64,000 bases of DNA. Origin: FEB-22 sp003105195. Lineage in GTDB: Bacteria > Pseudomonadota > Alphaproteobacteria > Rhizobiales > Xanthobacteraceae. A model generated the notes under the pieces. That model was not told where the DNA came from. It worked only from the letters and a program-made list of their open reading frames with translations, and did no database searches. The stretch lies in NCBI GenBank assembly GCA_027493405.1, contig JAOSKV010000012.1, forward strand, positions 186,001 to 250,000, given 5' to 3'. Position numbers and translations under genes: made by a program. Positions 16,561 to 25,696 of this stretch are shown piece after piece. The stretch's first letter is position 1. Each line of letters starts with the position of its first letter.

Positions 16561-17234
16561 GTGCTGAGACAAGCGCCTATGGGCTCTGGGGGCTGGTGAT
16601 CGTCAATTCGGCGATCTTCATCCTGTTCGCTTACAGCTTCTTCAAGCCACGGACGACGCGGGACTGGCGCTCCTTCGGCGCCTTCAGCGCGTTCCTGCTC
16701 GCGCTCTTCACCGAAATGTACGGTTTCCCGCTCACGATCTATTTCCTCTCGGGCTGGCTGCAGAGCCGTTTTCCCGGTATCGACTGGTTCTCCCATGACG
16801 CCGGGCATCTGCTCGAGATGATGTTCGGCTGGAAGGCCAATCCGCATTTCGGGCCCTTCCACCTCCTCAGCCTCGTGCTGATCGGTGGCGGATTCGTGCT
16901 GATCGCCGCGGCCTGGCGCGTGCTTCATGCGGCCCAGCAACGTGGCGCACTGGCGACGACGGGACCGTACGCTCACATGCGCCACCCGCAGTATGTCGGC
17001 TTCATCCTGGTGCTGCTCGGATTCCTCGCGCAGTGGCCGACGCTGCTCACCTTGGCGATGTTTCCGGTGCTCCTCGTCATGTACGTGAAGCTGGCGAAGA
17101 GCGAGGAACGTGCCGCGATCGCGGAGTTCGGCGAGGCCTATCTCCACTACATGGCGCATGTCCCGGCCTTCATTCCCCGCCCGGGCCGCTTTTTCGGGGG
17201 CGGAACGACGCCGGGGCGGGCTGCGCCGCATTGA
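16557..17234 (+). CDS. Isoprenylcysteine carboxyl methyltransferase-like membrane protein
   Basis: A 225-residue membrane protein with about five helices and the ICMT/phospholipid methyltransferase motif TTGPYAHMRHPQYVGFILVL (about 138-157), followed by SEERAAIAEFGEAYLHYMAHVPAFIPR, the usual C-terminal signature with the Glu residues that bind S-adenosylmethionine. The methyl acceptor in bacteria is unknown. Pairing with DUF2933 and a P1B-ATPase is a recurring arrangement in copper-resistance regions. Coupled to the upstream gene by ATGA. Confidence 0.85.
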   Translation: MSAETSAYGLWGLVIVNSAIFILFAYSFFKPRTTRDWRSFGAFSAFLLALFTEMYGFPLTIYFLSGWLQSRFPGIDWFSHDAGHLLEMMFGWKANPHFGPFHLLSLVLIGGGFVLIAAAWRVLHAAQQRGALATTGPYAHMRHPQYVGFILVLLGFLAQWPTLLTLAMFPVLLVMYVKLAKSEERAAIAEFGEAYLHYMAHVPAFIPRPGRFFGGGTTPGRAAPH

Positions 17235-17283
17235 CTGCTGTTCGAATCCTGCCGCGCACACGGTGACGAAAGAGAGAAGCGTA

Positions 17284-19674
17284 ATGAAGACGGTCAACAT
17301 TCGCGTTGGCGACATCTTTACCGGCCTCGATCACCTGGCGGTGGAAAAGCACCTGCGCCACCGTCCTGGTGTTGCGGCTGCGGCCATGAACCCGGGGGGC
17401 GATTCCGTCAGCGTCACTTATGATGAGAGCCAGACCAGCGTCGATGCGATCGAGGCAGCGGTCGAGGAGTGCGGCTTTCATTGCCGCGGGCAGGCCTTGC
17501 CGCGGCATCTCTGCGCGCCCTCCCATGCGGATCATCGCACTCATGCCGCAGGTGTGCCGCAGGATACTCGCGCCGAACATCGCGAGGTTCCCGGCGCGCC
17601 GGCGGCGCGGCACGCCCGCGCCGGCGAGCACGACATGCACGACGACATGGGCCATGCGGGCGGCGACATGCAGGCGATGGTCCGCGACATGCGACGGCGC
17701 TTCTTCGTCGCCCTGGTCTTCGCGACCCCGGTGTTCCTCTATTCGCCGATGGGCACGATGTCCGAGGGGCTGACGCCACCCTTCGGGATCGACCGCAACC
17801 TTTTCCTGTTCGTGATGGCGAGCGGCGCCATCATCTATCCGGGATGGCCGTTCTATGTCGCCGCTGTGCGGGCCCTCCGCAACGGTGTGCTCAACATGGC
17901 GGTGCTGGTGTTGCTGAGCGTCGGCACCGGCTATCTGTTCAGCGTCGGCGCCACCTTCTTCTTCGAGGGCGAGCAGTTCTTCGAGGCGGCTGCCGTCCTG
18001 CTGGTATTCATCCTTCTCGGCCACTGGCTCGAGATGCGTGCCAGGGCCGGGGCGTCCGAGGCGATCCGCAAGTTGATGGACCTCTCGCCGCCAATGGCCA
18101 CGGTCCAGCGCGGCGGCGAGGAGCGCGAGGTGCACACCGCCGAAGTGCTGGTCGGCGACATCGTCGTCGTCCGCCCTGGTAGCAAGATTCCCGTGGATGG
18201 CGAGATCGTCGATGGCGCGACCGAGATCGACGAGTCGATGCTCACCGGTGAATCCATGCCGGTGTCCAAGAAGGCCGGCCACGCGGTGATCGGCGCCACC
18301 ATCAACAAGACCGGCATGATCCGCTACCAGGCGACCAAGGTCGGCGTCGACACCGCGCTGGCGCAGATCGTCAAGCTGGTGCAAGAGGCGCAGAACTCCA
18401 AGGCCCCCGCACAACTCCTCGCCGACCGCGCCTCGCAATGGCTCGTCCTCGCCGCCATCGTGATCGGGCTGGCGACCTTCGCGGTCTGGTTCTGGTGGAT
18501 CGGGCAGACCTTCCTGTTCGCCACCACCTTGATGATCACGGTTTTCGTGATCGCGTGCCCCGACGCGCTCGGCCTCGCCACACCGATGGCCGTGATGGTG
18601 GGAACAGGTCTCGGCGCCATGAACGGCATCCTGTTCAAGAATGCCGGCGCCCTCGAGGACGCGACCAAGCTGGACGTGGTGGTCTTCGACAAGACCGGAA
18701 CGCTGACCATGGGCCAGCCCAAGGTCGTGGAGGTCGTCCCCGCGCCCTCCTTGGGCGCGGATGACGTCCTTGCGGCTGCGGCTGCGACCGAGCAGGGCTC
18801 CGAGCATCCACTCGCTGCGGCCATACTCGAGCGTGCCGACGGCTTGAAGCTCGAGCCCGTGGCGGATTTCACGAACATCGAAGGGCAGGGCGCCCGCGCC
18901 ACGATCGCGGGCCGTTCGGTGCTGATCGGCAATCGCAAGCTGATGGACGGCAACGGAGTGGCGCTCGGCGAGCTGAGCGCCCACGGCGAACGGCTGCAGG
19001 GTACCGGGCGGACCGTCGTCCATGTGGCGCAGGACGGCCGGATCGTCGGCTTGATCGCCATCGCGGACGCACCGCGGCCGACGGCGGCCGCAGCGGTTGC
19101 GAAGCTGCGCGAGCGCGGCGTCAAGGTCGCCATGCTGACCGGCGACAATGCCGGCACTGCCAAGCGGATCGCGGGCGAGCTCGGAATCGACATGGTCCTC
19201 GCCGACGTGCTCCCGGGTCAGAAGTCCGAGAAGGTCAGGGAACTGCAAGCCCAGGGCCTCAGGGTCGGCATGGTGGGCGACGGCGTCAACGACGCTCCGG
19301 CGCTCACGCAGGCCGATGTCGGCTTCGCGATCGGCGCAGGCACGGACGTCGCGATGGAAAGTGCCGACGTCGTGCTGATGAGAAGCGATCCGTACGACGT
19401 CGTGGGAGCGATTGCGCTCTCACGCGCAACCCTGCGCAAGATGCATCAGAACCTCTGGTGGGCGACGGGCTACAACCTCATCGCCTTCCCGCTCGCCGCC
19501 GGCGTCTTCTATCCGGTCCTGCTCAGCCCGGAGGTGGCGGCGCTCGCAATGTCCGGCAGTTCGGCACTGGTGGCGATAAACGCGCTTCTGCTGAAGCGGA
19601 CGAGGCTCGAGGGCATCGGCCAGGCCAAGGTCGTCGCGGCGCAAGGGGATCTGCGTCCATTGCCCGCGACCTGA
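17284..19674 (+). CDS. P1B-type metal-transporting ATPase with CPD motif
   Basis: A 796-residue heavy-metal pump. In order: an HMA-like fold (1-65) that lacks the CxxC metal site (GDIFTG at 9-14); a His/Met/Asp-rich linker (HDMHDDMGHAGGDMQAM); four helices; the actuator domain with TGES at 321-324; the transport helix with C425-P426-D427 in place of CPC or CPH; phosphorylation site D469 (DKTGTLT); the N domain GSEHPL; the hinge GDGVNDAP; and final helices keeping YN and MSGSS, which are copper-site residues in CopA. Copper (or a related metal) export is likely from these and from the neighbours, but the CPD variant leaves specificity open. The start is 17284; the frame upstream overlaps the methyltransferase. 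Confidence 0.92.
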   Translation: MKTVNIRVGDIFTGLDHLAVEKHLRHRPGVAAAAMNPGGDSVSVTYDESQTSVDAIEAAVEECGFHCRGQALPRHLCAPSHADHRTHAAGVPQDTRAEHREVPGAPAARHARAGEHDMHDDMGHAGGDMQAMVRDMRRRFFVALVFATPVFLYSPMGTMSEGLTPPFGIDRNLFLFVMASGAIIYPGWPFYVAAVRALRNGVLNMAVLVLLSVGTGYLFSVGATFFFEGEQFFEAAAVLLVFILLGHWLEMRARAGASEAIRKLMDLSPPMATVQRGGEEREVHTAEVLVGDIVVVRPGSKIPVDGEIVDGATEIDESMLTGESMPVSKKAGHAVIGATINKTGMIRYQATKVGVDTALAQIVKLVQEAQNSKAPAQLLADRASQWLVLAAIVIGLATFAVWFWWIGQTFLFATTLMITVFVIACPDALGLATPMAVMVGTGLGAMNGILFKNAGALEDATKLDVVVFDKTGTLTMGQPKVVEVVPAPSLGADDVLAAAAATEQGSEHPLAAAILERADGLKLEPVADFTNIEGQGARATIAGRSVLIGNRKLMDGNGVALGELSAHGERLQGTGRTVVHVAQDGRIVGLIAIADAPRPTAAAAVAKLRERGVKVAMLTGDNAGTAKRIAGELGIDMVLADVLPGQKSEKVRELQAQGLRVGMVGDGVNDAPALTQADVGFAIGAGTDVAMESADVVLMRSDPYDVVGAIALSRATLRKMHQNLWWATGYNLIAFPLAAGVFYPVLLSPEVAALAMSGSSALVAINALLLKRTRLEGIGQAKVVAAQGDLRPLPAT

Positions 19675-19762
19675 ATGGCAAGGAGGGTCAGCGCGACGCG
19701 GGACGCTGTGTCCGCATAGGGTCAACCCAGGGCCTGCAGCTGCAGGCGACAGGAGCTACGCC

Positions 19763-20239
19763 ATGCGCAAGTCGCTGAATGTCGACAAATGCCTCCTCCT
19801 GACCCTTCTGGCGGTTGCCGGCCTCGCGTATCCGTCGGCGCCGGTCGGGGCGCAGGGATACAAGGCCGCGGGCGGCTTGGCCGTCTATCTGGGCGTGATG
19901 CCAACCGGGATCATCAAGGGCCCTTCGCCACACGCCACCGAACGTCTCATGCATGGCGGATCCCGCAACGGTCCGCACGAGTATCATGTCGTCGCTGCCG
20001 TATTCGACGCCGCGAGCGGTGCCAGGGTTTCGGACGCGACCGTGACCGCCCAGGTGTCCGGCGTCGGCCTCGCCGGCCCGCGGAAGACGCTCGAGCCCAT
20101 GCAGATCGCCGGTACGACGACCTACGGGGAGTATTTCTCGCTGCCCGGCCGGGACACCTATACGGTAAAACTGACGATCGAGCGTCCCGGCGCGACAAGA
20201 TCTGTCGTCGTCGACTTCAAGTATGAGCATCAACGTTGA
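19763..20239 (+). CDS. Periplasmic Ig-like-fold protein of unknown function
   Basis: A 158-residue secreted protein: signal peptide at about 1-31 (LLLTLLAVAGLAYPSAPVGAQG), then GVMPTGIIKG, HGGSRNGPHEYHVVAAVFDAASG and a beta-rich part with DATVTAQVSG, TTTYGEYFSLPGRDTYTV and KLTIERPG, which resembles small Ig-like periplasmic metal- or redox-linked domains. No family was recognised with certainty. It follows the ATPase by 88 bases and precedes glgX, so it is probably part of the same transcript. The His residues in the GPHEYH segment could be metal ligands. Confidence 0.75.
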   Translation: MRKSLNVDKCLLLTLLAVAGLAYPSAPVGAQGYKAAGGLAVYLGVMPTGIIKGPSPHATERLMHGGSRNGPHEYHVVAAVFDAASGARVSDATVTAQVSGVGLAGPRKTLEPMQIAGTTTYGEYFSLPGRDTYTVKLTIERPGATRSVVVDFKYEHQR

Positions 20240-20313
20240 AGTGACGGTCTGGCCTTCGTCGGCGCCCACCCGCGGGTCAGGACGCGGCATTGGACGACAC
20301 CGGAAACAACCGT

Positions 20314-22371
20314 ATGCCGGAGCATACGAAACCGAGAGTGGCCGCCGCTGGAGATCCCTCGCGGCTCGGCATGACGGAAACGCGCGACGGCTGCAATTTC
20401 GCGGTCTTCAGCCGGCATGCGACCGACGTCGCCTTGCTGATCTTCGATGCGATCGGTCCTGTCGTGACGCTCCCGCTCGACCCCGTTCGCAATCGCACCG
20501 GGGACGTGTGGCACATCGCGGTCAGCCGGGACGCAAAGGGCATGAGTTACGCATTTCGCGTCGGCGGACCGGCAGCGCTCGAACAGGGTCATCGCTTCGA
20601 CCGACGTCCGCAGCTGCTCGATCCCTACGCGGTCGCCCTGGCGGGCGCCACGGATTGGGAGCACGAGCGTCCCGGAGCGACCTTGGTCGATCCGGCCTGT
20701 TTTGCCCGCGGCCTGGTCGTCGACGATGTGTTCGACTGGGAGGACGACAGTCCGCCGCGTCACCCTTGGGAGAGCAGCGTCATCTACGAGACCCATGTCC
20801 GGGGTCTCACGTTTCATTCCTCGTCCGGGGTCGCGCATCGCGGCAGCTATGCCGGGCTGGTCGAGAAGATCCCGTATCTGCGTGCCCTCGGGATAACTGC
20901 GGTCGAGCTCATGCCGGTGCAGGAGTTTCGCGAATGCGAGATCGCGCACCGCACCGGCAAGCCCCTGCGCAACTACTGGGGCTACAATCCGGTGTCGCTG
21001 TTCGCGCCGAAGGCAAGCTATGCGGGCACGCACCGCCCGGCCGCGGCGCTCGTCGAGTTCAGGACCATGGTGCGCGAGCTGCACCGCGCGGGCATCGAGG
21101 TGATCCTCGACGTCGTCTTCAACCATACGGCGGAAGGCGGCGAGGACGGCCCGACCATCAGCTTTCGCGGGCTGGACAACGCCGTCTATTATCTCCTGCA
21201 GCCCGACAAGCGCCGCTATGTCGACTTCACGGGTTGCGGCAATACGCTCAACTGCAACCATCCGGTGGTGCGCACGCTGATCGTGGATTGCCTGCGCCGT
21301 TGGGTCGTGGAGTTCCACGTCGATGGCTTTCGTTTCGACCTCGCGTCAATCCTCGGTCGCGACCAGGAGGGCAGGCTCCTCTCCAATCCGCCCGTGCTGG
21401 AAGAGATCGCCGAGCATCCGATCCTGCGCGACGTGAAGTTGATCGCGGAAGCCTGGGATCTCGGCGGCGCCTTCCAGGTCGGAGCCTTCCCGGGACAGCG
21501 TTGGGCCGAATGGAACTGCCACTTCCGTGACGAGGTGCGGCGGTTCTGGCGAGGCGATCCCGGCATGACGGGTGTCTTTGCGACCCGGCTCGGCGGCAGC
21601 TCCGATCTTTTCGGTAGCGATCAGGACGGGCCGCTGAGCAGCGTCAATTTCGTGACCTGTCACGATGGGTTCACGTTGAACGACCTTGTCAGCTATGCGC
21701 GCAAGCACAATGAGGAGAATGGCGAGGACAATCGCGACGGCATCAGTGAGAACTACAGCGAGAACAACGGGGTCGAAGGCCCGTCGGACGATGCCGGAAT
21801 CGAGGCGCTGCGACTCCGCCAGATCAAGAATTTCCTCGTGACGCTATTGGTCTCACGCGGGGTTCCGATGCTGCTCGGCGGCGACGAGTTTCGGCGCACG
21901 CAGCGAGGCAACAACAACGCCTACTGTCAGGACAACGAGATCTCCTGGTACGACTGGCGCCTCGTCGAGACGAATGCCGGGCTGGTCCGGTTCGTTTGGG
22001 GCCTGATCGCCTTCCGCAAGGCGCATCCGGTGCTGAGCGCGAGCGCGTTCTATCGTGACGGGGAGATCGCGTGGATCGGCGCCGACGGCGCGGCCCCTGA
22101 GTGGCATGGCTGGGAGAACCGGATCGGCTGCGCGATCGCGGAAAACTCGGGCTCCAGGGAGGGAGGAATCTGCTTGCTGTTCAACGCATCGCTTCGACCC
22201 TGCCGTTTCCTGCTTCCGCCGGCGCCCTGCGGCCAGTGGCGCGTGATAGCCGACACCTCGCGTGACGCGCCGGATGATCTGCCGGAGGTCGGACGGCAGC
22301 CCACGGCGGCGGACGGGCTCGAGCTTGCGCCGCGCACTTCGGTCGTCCTTGCTTGCGGAACGCCGCGCTAG
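20314..22371 (+). CDS. glgX: Glycogen debranching enzyme
   Basis: GH13 isoamylase-type enzyme of 685 residues that removes alpha-1,6 branches from phosphorylase-trimmed glycogen. N-terminal CBM48 (about 20-140: GCNFAVFSRHATDVALLIFD). The catalytic barrel has VIYETHVRGLT, DVVFNHTAEGG, the nucleophile Asp in VDGFRFDLASILGRD, the acid Glu in LIAEAWDLGG and the third acid in TCHDGFTLNDLVSY, then NEENGEDNRDG, all GlgX features. ATG at 20314 was preferred over a TTG at 20290. With the phosphorylase gene downstream on the other strand it makes a glycogen-breakdown pair. Confidence 0.95.
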   Translation: MPEHTKPRVAAAGDPSRLGMTETRDGCNFAVFSRHATDVALLIFDAIGPVVTLPLDPVRNRTGDVWHIAVSRDAKGMSYAFRVGGPAALEQGHRFDRRPQLLDPYAVALAGATDWEHERPGATLVDPACFARGLVVDDVFDWEDDSPPRHPWESSVIYETHVRGLTFHSSSGVAHRGSYAGLVEKIPYLRALGITAVELMPVQEFRECEIAHRTGKPLRNYWGYNPVSLFAPKASYAGTHRPAAALVEFRTMVRELHRAGIEVILDVVFNHTAEGGEDGPTISFRGLDNAVYYLLQPDKRRYVDFTGCGNTLNCNHPVVRTLIVDCLRRWVVEFHVDGFRFDLASILGRDQEGRLLSNPPVLEEIAEHPILRDVKLIAEAWDLGGAFQVGAFPGQRWAEWNCHFRDEVRRFWRGDPGMTGVFATRLGGSSDLFGSDQDGPLSSVNFVTCHDGFTLNDLVSYARKHNEENGEDNRDGISENYSENNGVEGPSDDAGIEALRLRQIKNFLVTLLVSRGVPMLLGGDEFRRTQRGNNNAYCQDNEISWYDWRLVETNAGLVRFVWGLIAFRKAHPVLSASAFYRDGEIAWIGADGAAPEWHGWENRIGCAIAENSGSREGGICLLFNASLRPCRFLLPPAPCGQWRVIADTSRDAPDDLPEVGRQPTAADGLELAPRTSVVLACGTPR

Positions 22372-22406
22372 TCTAGGAGCATTCCGCGGACTAAAGGCAT
22401 TACAGT

Positions 22407-22700
22407 TCAGCTGATCGAAGCTGCCGCATGCCTCTCATTCGAGCCGCCCGCGCGGTGCCGCGCGGGCGCGTTCGCGGCGTCCGGGTTGGTCCGGGGAGCC
22501 TCCATCTCGAGCTCGATCGAGTCGGCATAGAGCTGCCAGTCACGCACGCCGAAGCGGCGCGCATAGCGGTGCTTCGCGGCCTCGACGGCACGATCCGCAT
22601 ATCGCGCGCGACAAATCTCGATCACGTGCTGGAGGCACGTGGCAGGTTGGCCGCTGGAGTTCAGCAGGTGCCTGAAAAAGCCGAACCTGTAGCTTGCCAT
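22407..22700 (-). CDS. Conserved-looking small protein, unknown function
   Basis: A 97-residue protein starting MASYRFGFFRHLLNSSGQ. A very strong ribosome site, AAAGGAGGA (22708-22716 on the minus strand), stands eight bases before the ATG and fixes the start. The central part HVIEICRARYADRAVEAAKHRYARRFG is helical, amphipathic and basic; the tail is Ala/Arg/Asn-rich. No family was recognised. It lies 120 bases downstream of the phosphorylase gene on the same strand, between glgX and glgP, so a role with glycogen or stress is possible but unproven. Confidence 0.68.
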   Translation of the reverse strand: MASYRFGFFRHLLNSSGQPATCLQHVIEICRARYADRAVEAAKHRYARRFGVRDWQLYADSIELEMEAPRTNPDAANAPARHRAGGSNERHAAASIS

Positions 22701-22820
22701 CGACGCATCCTCCTTTGCCCCAGCGCAGACCCGGAGGCCCGCTCTGCCCACCGCAATAGAAGAACGGCGCCGGTCCGCCCCTGCCTTGATATGGCACAAA
22801 GCGGTTACGCGAAGGCGCGA

Positions 22821-24533
22821 TCAGCGCATGTAGGCTTCCGTCACATAGCGGCGGATCATGCGATGGCTGTTGAAGTGAGCGCCGATGCGGCTGATCGCCT
22901 GCTTCATCATCCAGATCCAGCGCGTCCGGTCTCCCTCATGGAGCGGCAGCACCGTGTGTTCCAGTTTGGCGTAGAGGTCCTCGGCATGGCTGCGGCTCCC
23001 ATCGCCGACCGCCCAGCCGGTCACGCCTTCGATATGTGCTTCGGACCACCAGCCGTCCAGCACGCTGAGGTTCAGGACGCCGTTGAGGGCCGCCTTCATG
23101 CCGCTCGTGCCCGACGCCTCGAGCGGCGGCAGCGGCGTGTTGAGCCATATGTCGACGCCGGCCACGAGGCAGGCCGCGACCCGCATGTCGTAATTGGGCA
23201 GGAAGACGATCGGAAGAACTGCAGCCAGCTCGTGAACGCGCTGGTTGATGATGGCGATCAGGTCCTTGCCGTGCTCGTCGCGCGGATGGGCCATTCCGGC
23301 GAACACCACCTGGAACGGGTGCTTGCGGGCGATTTCGGTCAGCCGAGCGATATCGCTGAACAGCAGGGTGGGGCGCTTGTATTCGGTCATGCGTCGCGCG
23401 AAGCCAATCGTCGGAAGGTCGGGACGCAGGGCGACCTGGGTGCGCTCCTTCACGCGCGCGATGAGGTCCTGCTTCGCCTCCTGATGTGCGCTCCAGATCA
23501 TCTCGTCCGGGAGCTGATCGACGCGCGCCAGCACCTCCGGTTCGAGCCCCCAATGGGGCAGATGTGCGTTGTAGAGCCGGGCGAAGCTTGCATGGGTCCA
23601 GGTCGGCGCATGCACGCCATTGGTGATCGCGTGCACCTGGTAGCCGGGAAAGATCAGCCGCGTCGTGTCGGCATGAGCGCGCGACACGCCATTGACATAG
23701 TCGCTTAGGTTCAGCGCCAGCCGGGTCATGTTGAGCGCGTCCGGACCGGCCAGCTGCTCGAGCTCGTCACGCTCGATGTAGGGGCCGAGTACGCTCTCGA
23801 CCAGGGGATAGGGAAAGCGGTCGAACGCCGCTTCGACCGGCGTGTGAGTCGTGAACACGCACTGCCAACGAACGCCGTCATGGTCGTAGCCGCGCTTTGC
23901 CGCCGTCGTGGTGCCGTGGCGCCGCGAACCGCGCAGCAGATGCAGGGTGAGGAGCGCCGCATGTCCTTCGTTGAGATGGTAGGTTTCGATGTCGAAGCCG
24001 AGCGCGCGCAGCATCAGCGCGCCGCCGATTCCGAGAACGATCTCCTGCTTGAGCCGATAGACCTGGTCGCCGCCGTAGAGCTGGTCGGTGATCTCCCGGT
24101 CCGACGGGCTGTTCTGCTCGACATTGGTGTCGAGGAGCAGCACCGGAACGATGCTGCCGAGCGGCGAGACCAGGAGATGGAGCCACGACCGGATCCAGAC
24201 GTCGCGCCCCTCGATCCGCACCGCCACCATGGCGCCGAGCGGCTGCGTCCATTGCTCGGGCTGCCAGGGATTCGGCCTCGTCACCTGCCGACCGGACGCA
24301 TCGATCTCCTGAAGGACGTAGCCGGCGCGCGCGACAAGGCTGACGAAGGCCACCGGCAGGCCGAGATCCGCGCAGGTCCGGGCCGTGTCGCCAGCGAGCA
24401 CCCCGAGACCGCCGCTGTAGGTGTGCATTTCGGGACGAAGCGCGATCTCCATGGAGAAATAGGCGATGCGCGTGCGATGAAGGAAGGGCTGAAGTTCGTC
24501 CACGGATGCCTCGCGGATTGGGGCCGAACGCAC
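22821..24533 (-). CDS. glgP: Alpha-glucan phosphorylase, short type
   Basis: GT35 enzyme of 570 residues that releases glucose-1-phosphate from glycogen. It lacks the long N-terminal extension of classical GlgP (about 800 residues) and fits the shorter alpha-glucan phosphorylase family: IAYFSMEIALRPEMHTYSGGLGVLAGD near the start, YHLNEGHAALL, FTTHTPVEAAFDRF, NGVHAPTWTH, and the PLP region EASGTSGMKAALNGVLN with the cofactor Lys. It is convergent with glgX and likely works with it. A FixK-like site lies 133-146 bases upstream of the start. Confidence 0.94.
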   Translation of the reverse strand: MRSAPIREASVDELQPFLHRTRIAYFSMEIALRPEMHTYSGGLGVLAGDTARTCADLGLPVAFVSLVARAGYVLQEIDASGRQVTRPNPWQPEQWTQPLGAMVAVRIEGRDVWIRSWLHLLVSPLGSIVPVLLLDTNVEQNSPSDREITDQLYGGDQVYRLKQEIVLGIGGALMLRALGFDIETYHLNEGHAALLTLHLLRGSRRHGTTTAAKRGYDHDGVRWQCVFTTHTPVEAAFDRFPYPLVESVLGPYIERDELEQLAGPDALNMTRLALNLSDYVNGVSRAHADTTRLIFPGYQVHAITNGVHAPTWTHASFARLYNAHLPHWGLEPEVLARVDQLPDEMIWSAHQEAKQDLIARVKERTQVALRPDLPTIGFARRMTEYKRPTLLFSDIARLTEIARKHPFQVVFAGMAHPRDEHGKDLIAIINQRVHELAAVLPIVFLPNYDMRVAACLVAGVDIWLNTPLPPLEASGTSGMKAALNGVLNLSVLDGWWSEAHIEGVTGWAVGDGSRSHAEDLYAKLEHTVLPLHEGDRTRWIWMMKQAISRIGAHFNSHRMIRRYVTEAYMR

Positions 24534-24665
24534 TCTTACGCACGCTCTTGGCCGATCATAGGCCGGATCCGCGGCGTTCCGACCCGGGATCGCGGCGATA
24601 TCGCGACGGAACCCGGAAGCGTGACGTGCTGCTGCTGGGCCTTGCCCGGAGGCGGCTGCCGGGAT

Positions 24666-24679
24666 TTGATTTTGCGCAA
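24666..24679 (+). promoter_or_regulatory. FixK/FNR-like half-conserved site
   Basis: TTGATTTTGCGCAA fits the looser rhizobial FixK consensus TTG(A/C)-N6-(T/G)CAA. Centre 24672.5. For the plus-strand gene at 24713 it predicts a start near 24713 with TACAAA (24702-24707) at -10, so a leaderless or very short-leader mRNA. For glgP on minus it predicts a leader of about 100 bases. Confidence 0.45.
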
Positions 24680-24712
24680 GGTGCCGGGCATGCCCGATTG
24701 TTACAAATCACC

Positions 24713-25063
24713 ATGCCGTTGATGCGCACCCTCCTGGCCCTTCTGGTCGTCGCGTCGGTCGCTCTGCTGCCGTTGACCGCTGGAGGCATGGCTTCGGCAA
24801 ACCCCTCGAGTGCCCCGGCCGCGGCTGCGGGTCCGGTGATGCCGGGCGACTGCGAGCATGATTCCGCGCCTTGCCCGCAACATGACGCCATCGGCAGCTG
24901 CACCGCCATGGCGGGCTGTTCGCTGAAGTGCTTCGACATTGCGGGCGAGGTCCTTCCCGGTGATTCGCTGTCCGATCCGATGCCGACCGGCGGGCCCATG
25001 CTGGCCAGCCGGCGTTTCGCCCCTCAGCCCGATTTCCCACCCTTCCGTCCGCCCCGGCTCTGA
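24713..25063 (+). CDS. Small Cys/Met-rich secreted protein
   Basis: A 116-residue exported protein of unknown function. Signal peptide MRTLLALLVVASVALLPLTAGGMASA (within 1-29), then an Ala/Pro spacer and a cysteine segment (GDCEHDSAPCPQHDAIGSC, then MAGCSLKCFDIAG) with six Cys and nearby His and Met, and a Pro-rich end. The pattern parallels the 14792-15247 product, which also heads a gene block behind an FNR-type site. Copper or redox binding is inferred. Start is 24713; the ATG at 24722 is an alternative. The frame is open upstream to 24506 without signal-like sequence. Confidence 0.7.
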   Translation: MPLMRTLLALLVVASVALLPLTAGGMASANPSSAPAAAAGPVMPGDCEHDSAPCPQHDAIGSCTAMAGCSLKCFDIAGEVLPGDSLSDPMPTGGPMLASRRFAPQPDFPPFRPPRL

Positions 25064-25218
25064 TCGCGCCGAAGCGGTGAGCCGCGCGTGAGCCGGGTCC
25101 GCAGGTGTGCGGCCTGCGGCCGCCGCGGATCACCGAAGTGACAACCCCGCCGACCCGGGAACCGCAACGGCCAGCTGACCTGTCGGCGACATCGGACCAT
25201 ACCGATAAGGGTCGAAAC

Positions 25219-25653
25219 ATGAGCAACGGGAATTTCGCAAAATACGCCGTCCTCGCATTCTTTGCCGTCGGAGCGAGCCTTATGGGCTGGAATGCGCTGA
25301 GATCCGGCAACGACACGAAAGCCGGGGTGATCGCCGTCAAGGCTCCCGAGCTCTCGGCAGCCGCCCGCGCCGGCAAGAGCGCATTCGATGCGAACTGCGC
25401 GTCATGCCATGGACAGAACGCGGCCGGCACCGACAAGGGACCGCCGCTGATTCATGACATCTACAATCCGGGCCATCATGCCGACGAGGCCTTCTTCCTC
25501 GCCGCCAAGTTGGGGGTGCGACGCCATCACTGGCGCTTCGGCGACATGCCGCCCCAGCCGCAGGTGAGCGAGGAACAAATGCGCGCGGTCGTGCGCTATG
25601 TCCGCGAGGTGCAGGCCGCGAACGGGATCGCCTATCGGCCTCACCGGATGTAG
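25219..25653 (+). CDS. Membrane-anchored c-type cytochrome
   Basis: A 144-residue single-haem cytochrome. An uncleaved or cleavable N-terminal helix (YAVLAFFAVGASLMGWNAL, about 9-27) leads to the haem site CASCH and the fold SAFDANCASCHGQNAAGTDKG; FGDMPPQP supplies the probable axial Met and QMRAVVRYVREVQ the C-terminal helix. It should carry electrons in the periplasm, partner unknown. It sits between the small Cys-rich gene and the GAPDH gene on the same strand, 44 bases before the latter. Confidence 0.9.
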   Translation: MSNGNFAKYAVLAFFAVGASLMGWNALRSGNDTKAGVIAVKAPELSAAARAGKSAFDANCASCHGQNAAGTDKGPPLIHDIYNPGHHADEAFFLAAKLGVRRHHWRFGDMPPQPQVSEEQMRAVVRYVREVQAANGIAYRPHRM

Positions 25654-25696
25654 GCGATTGCCAGCCGCAGGACGCATTGAGCAGAGGAACAGGATC

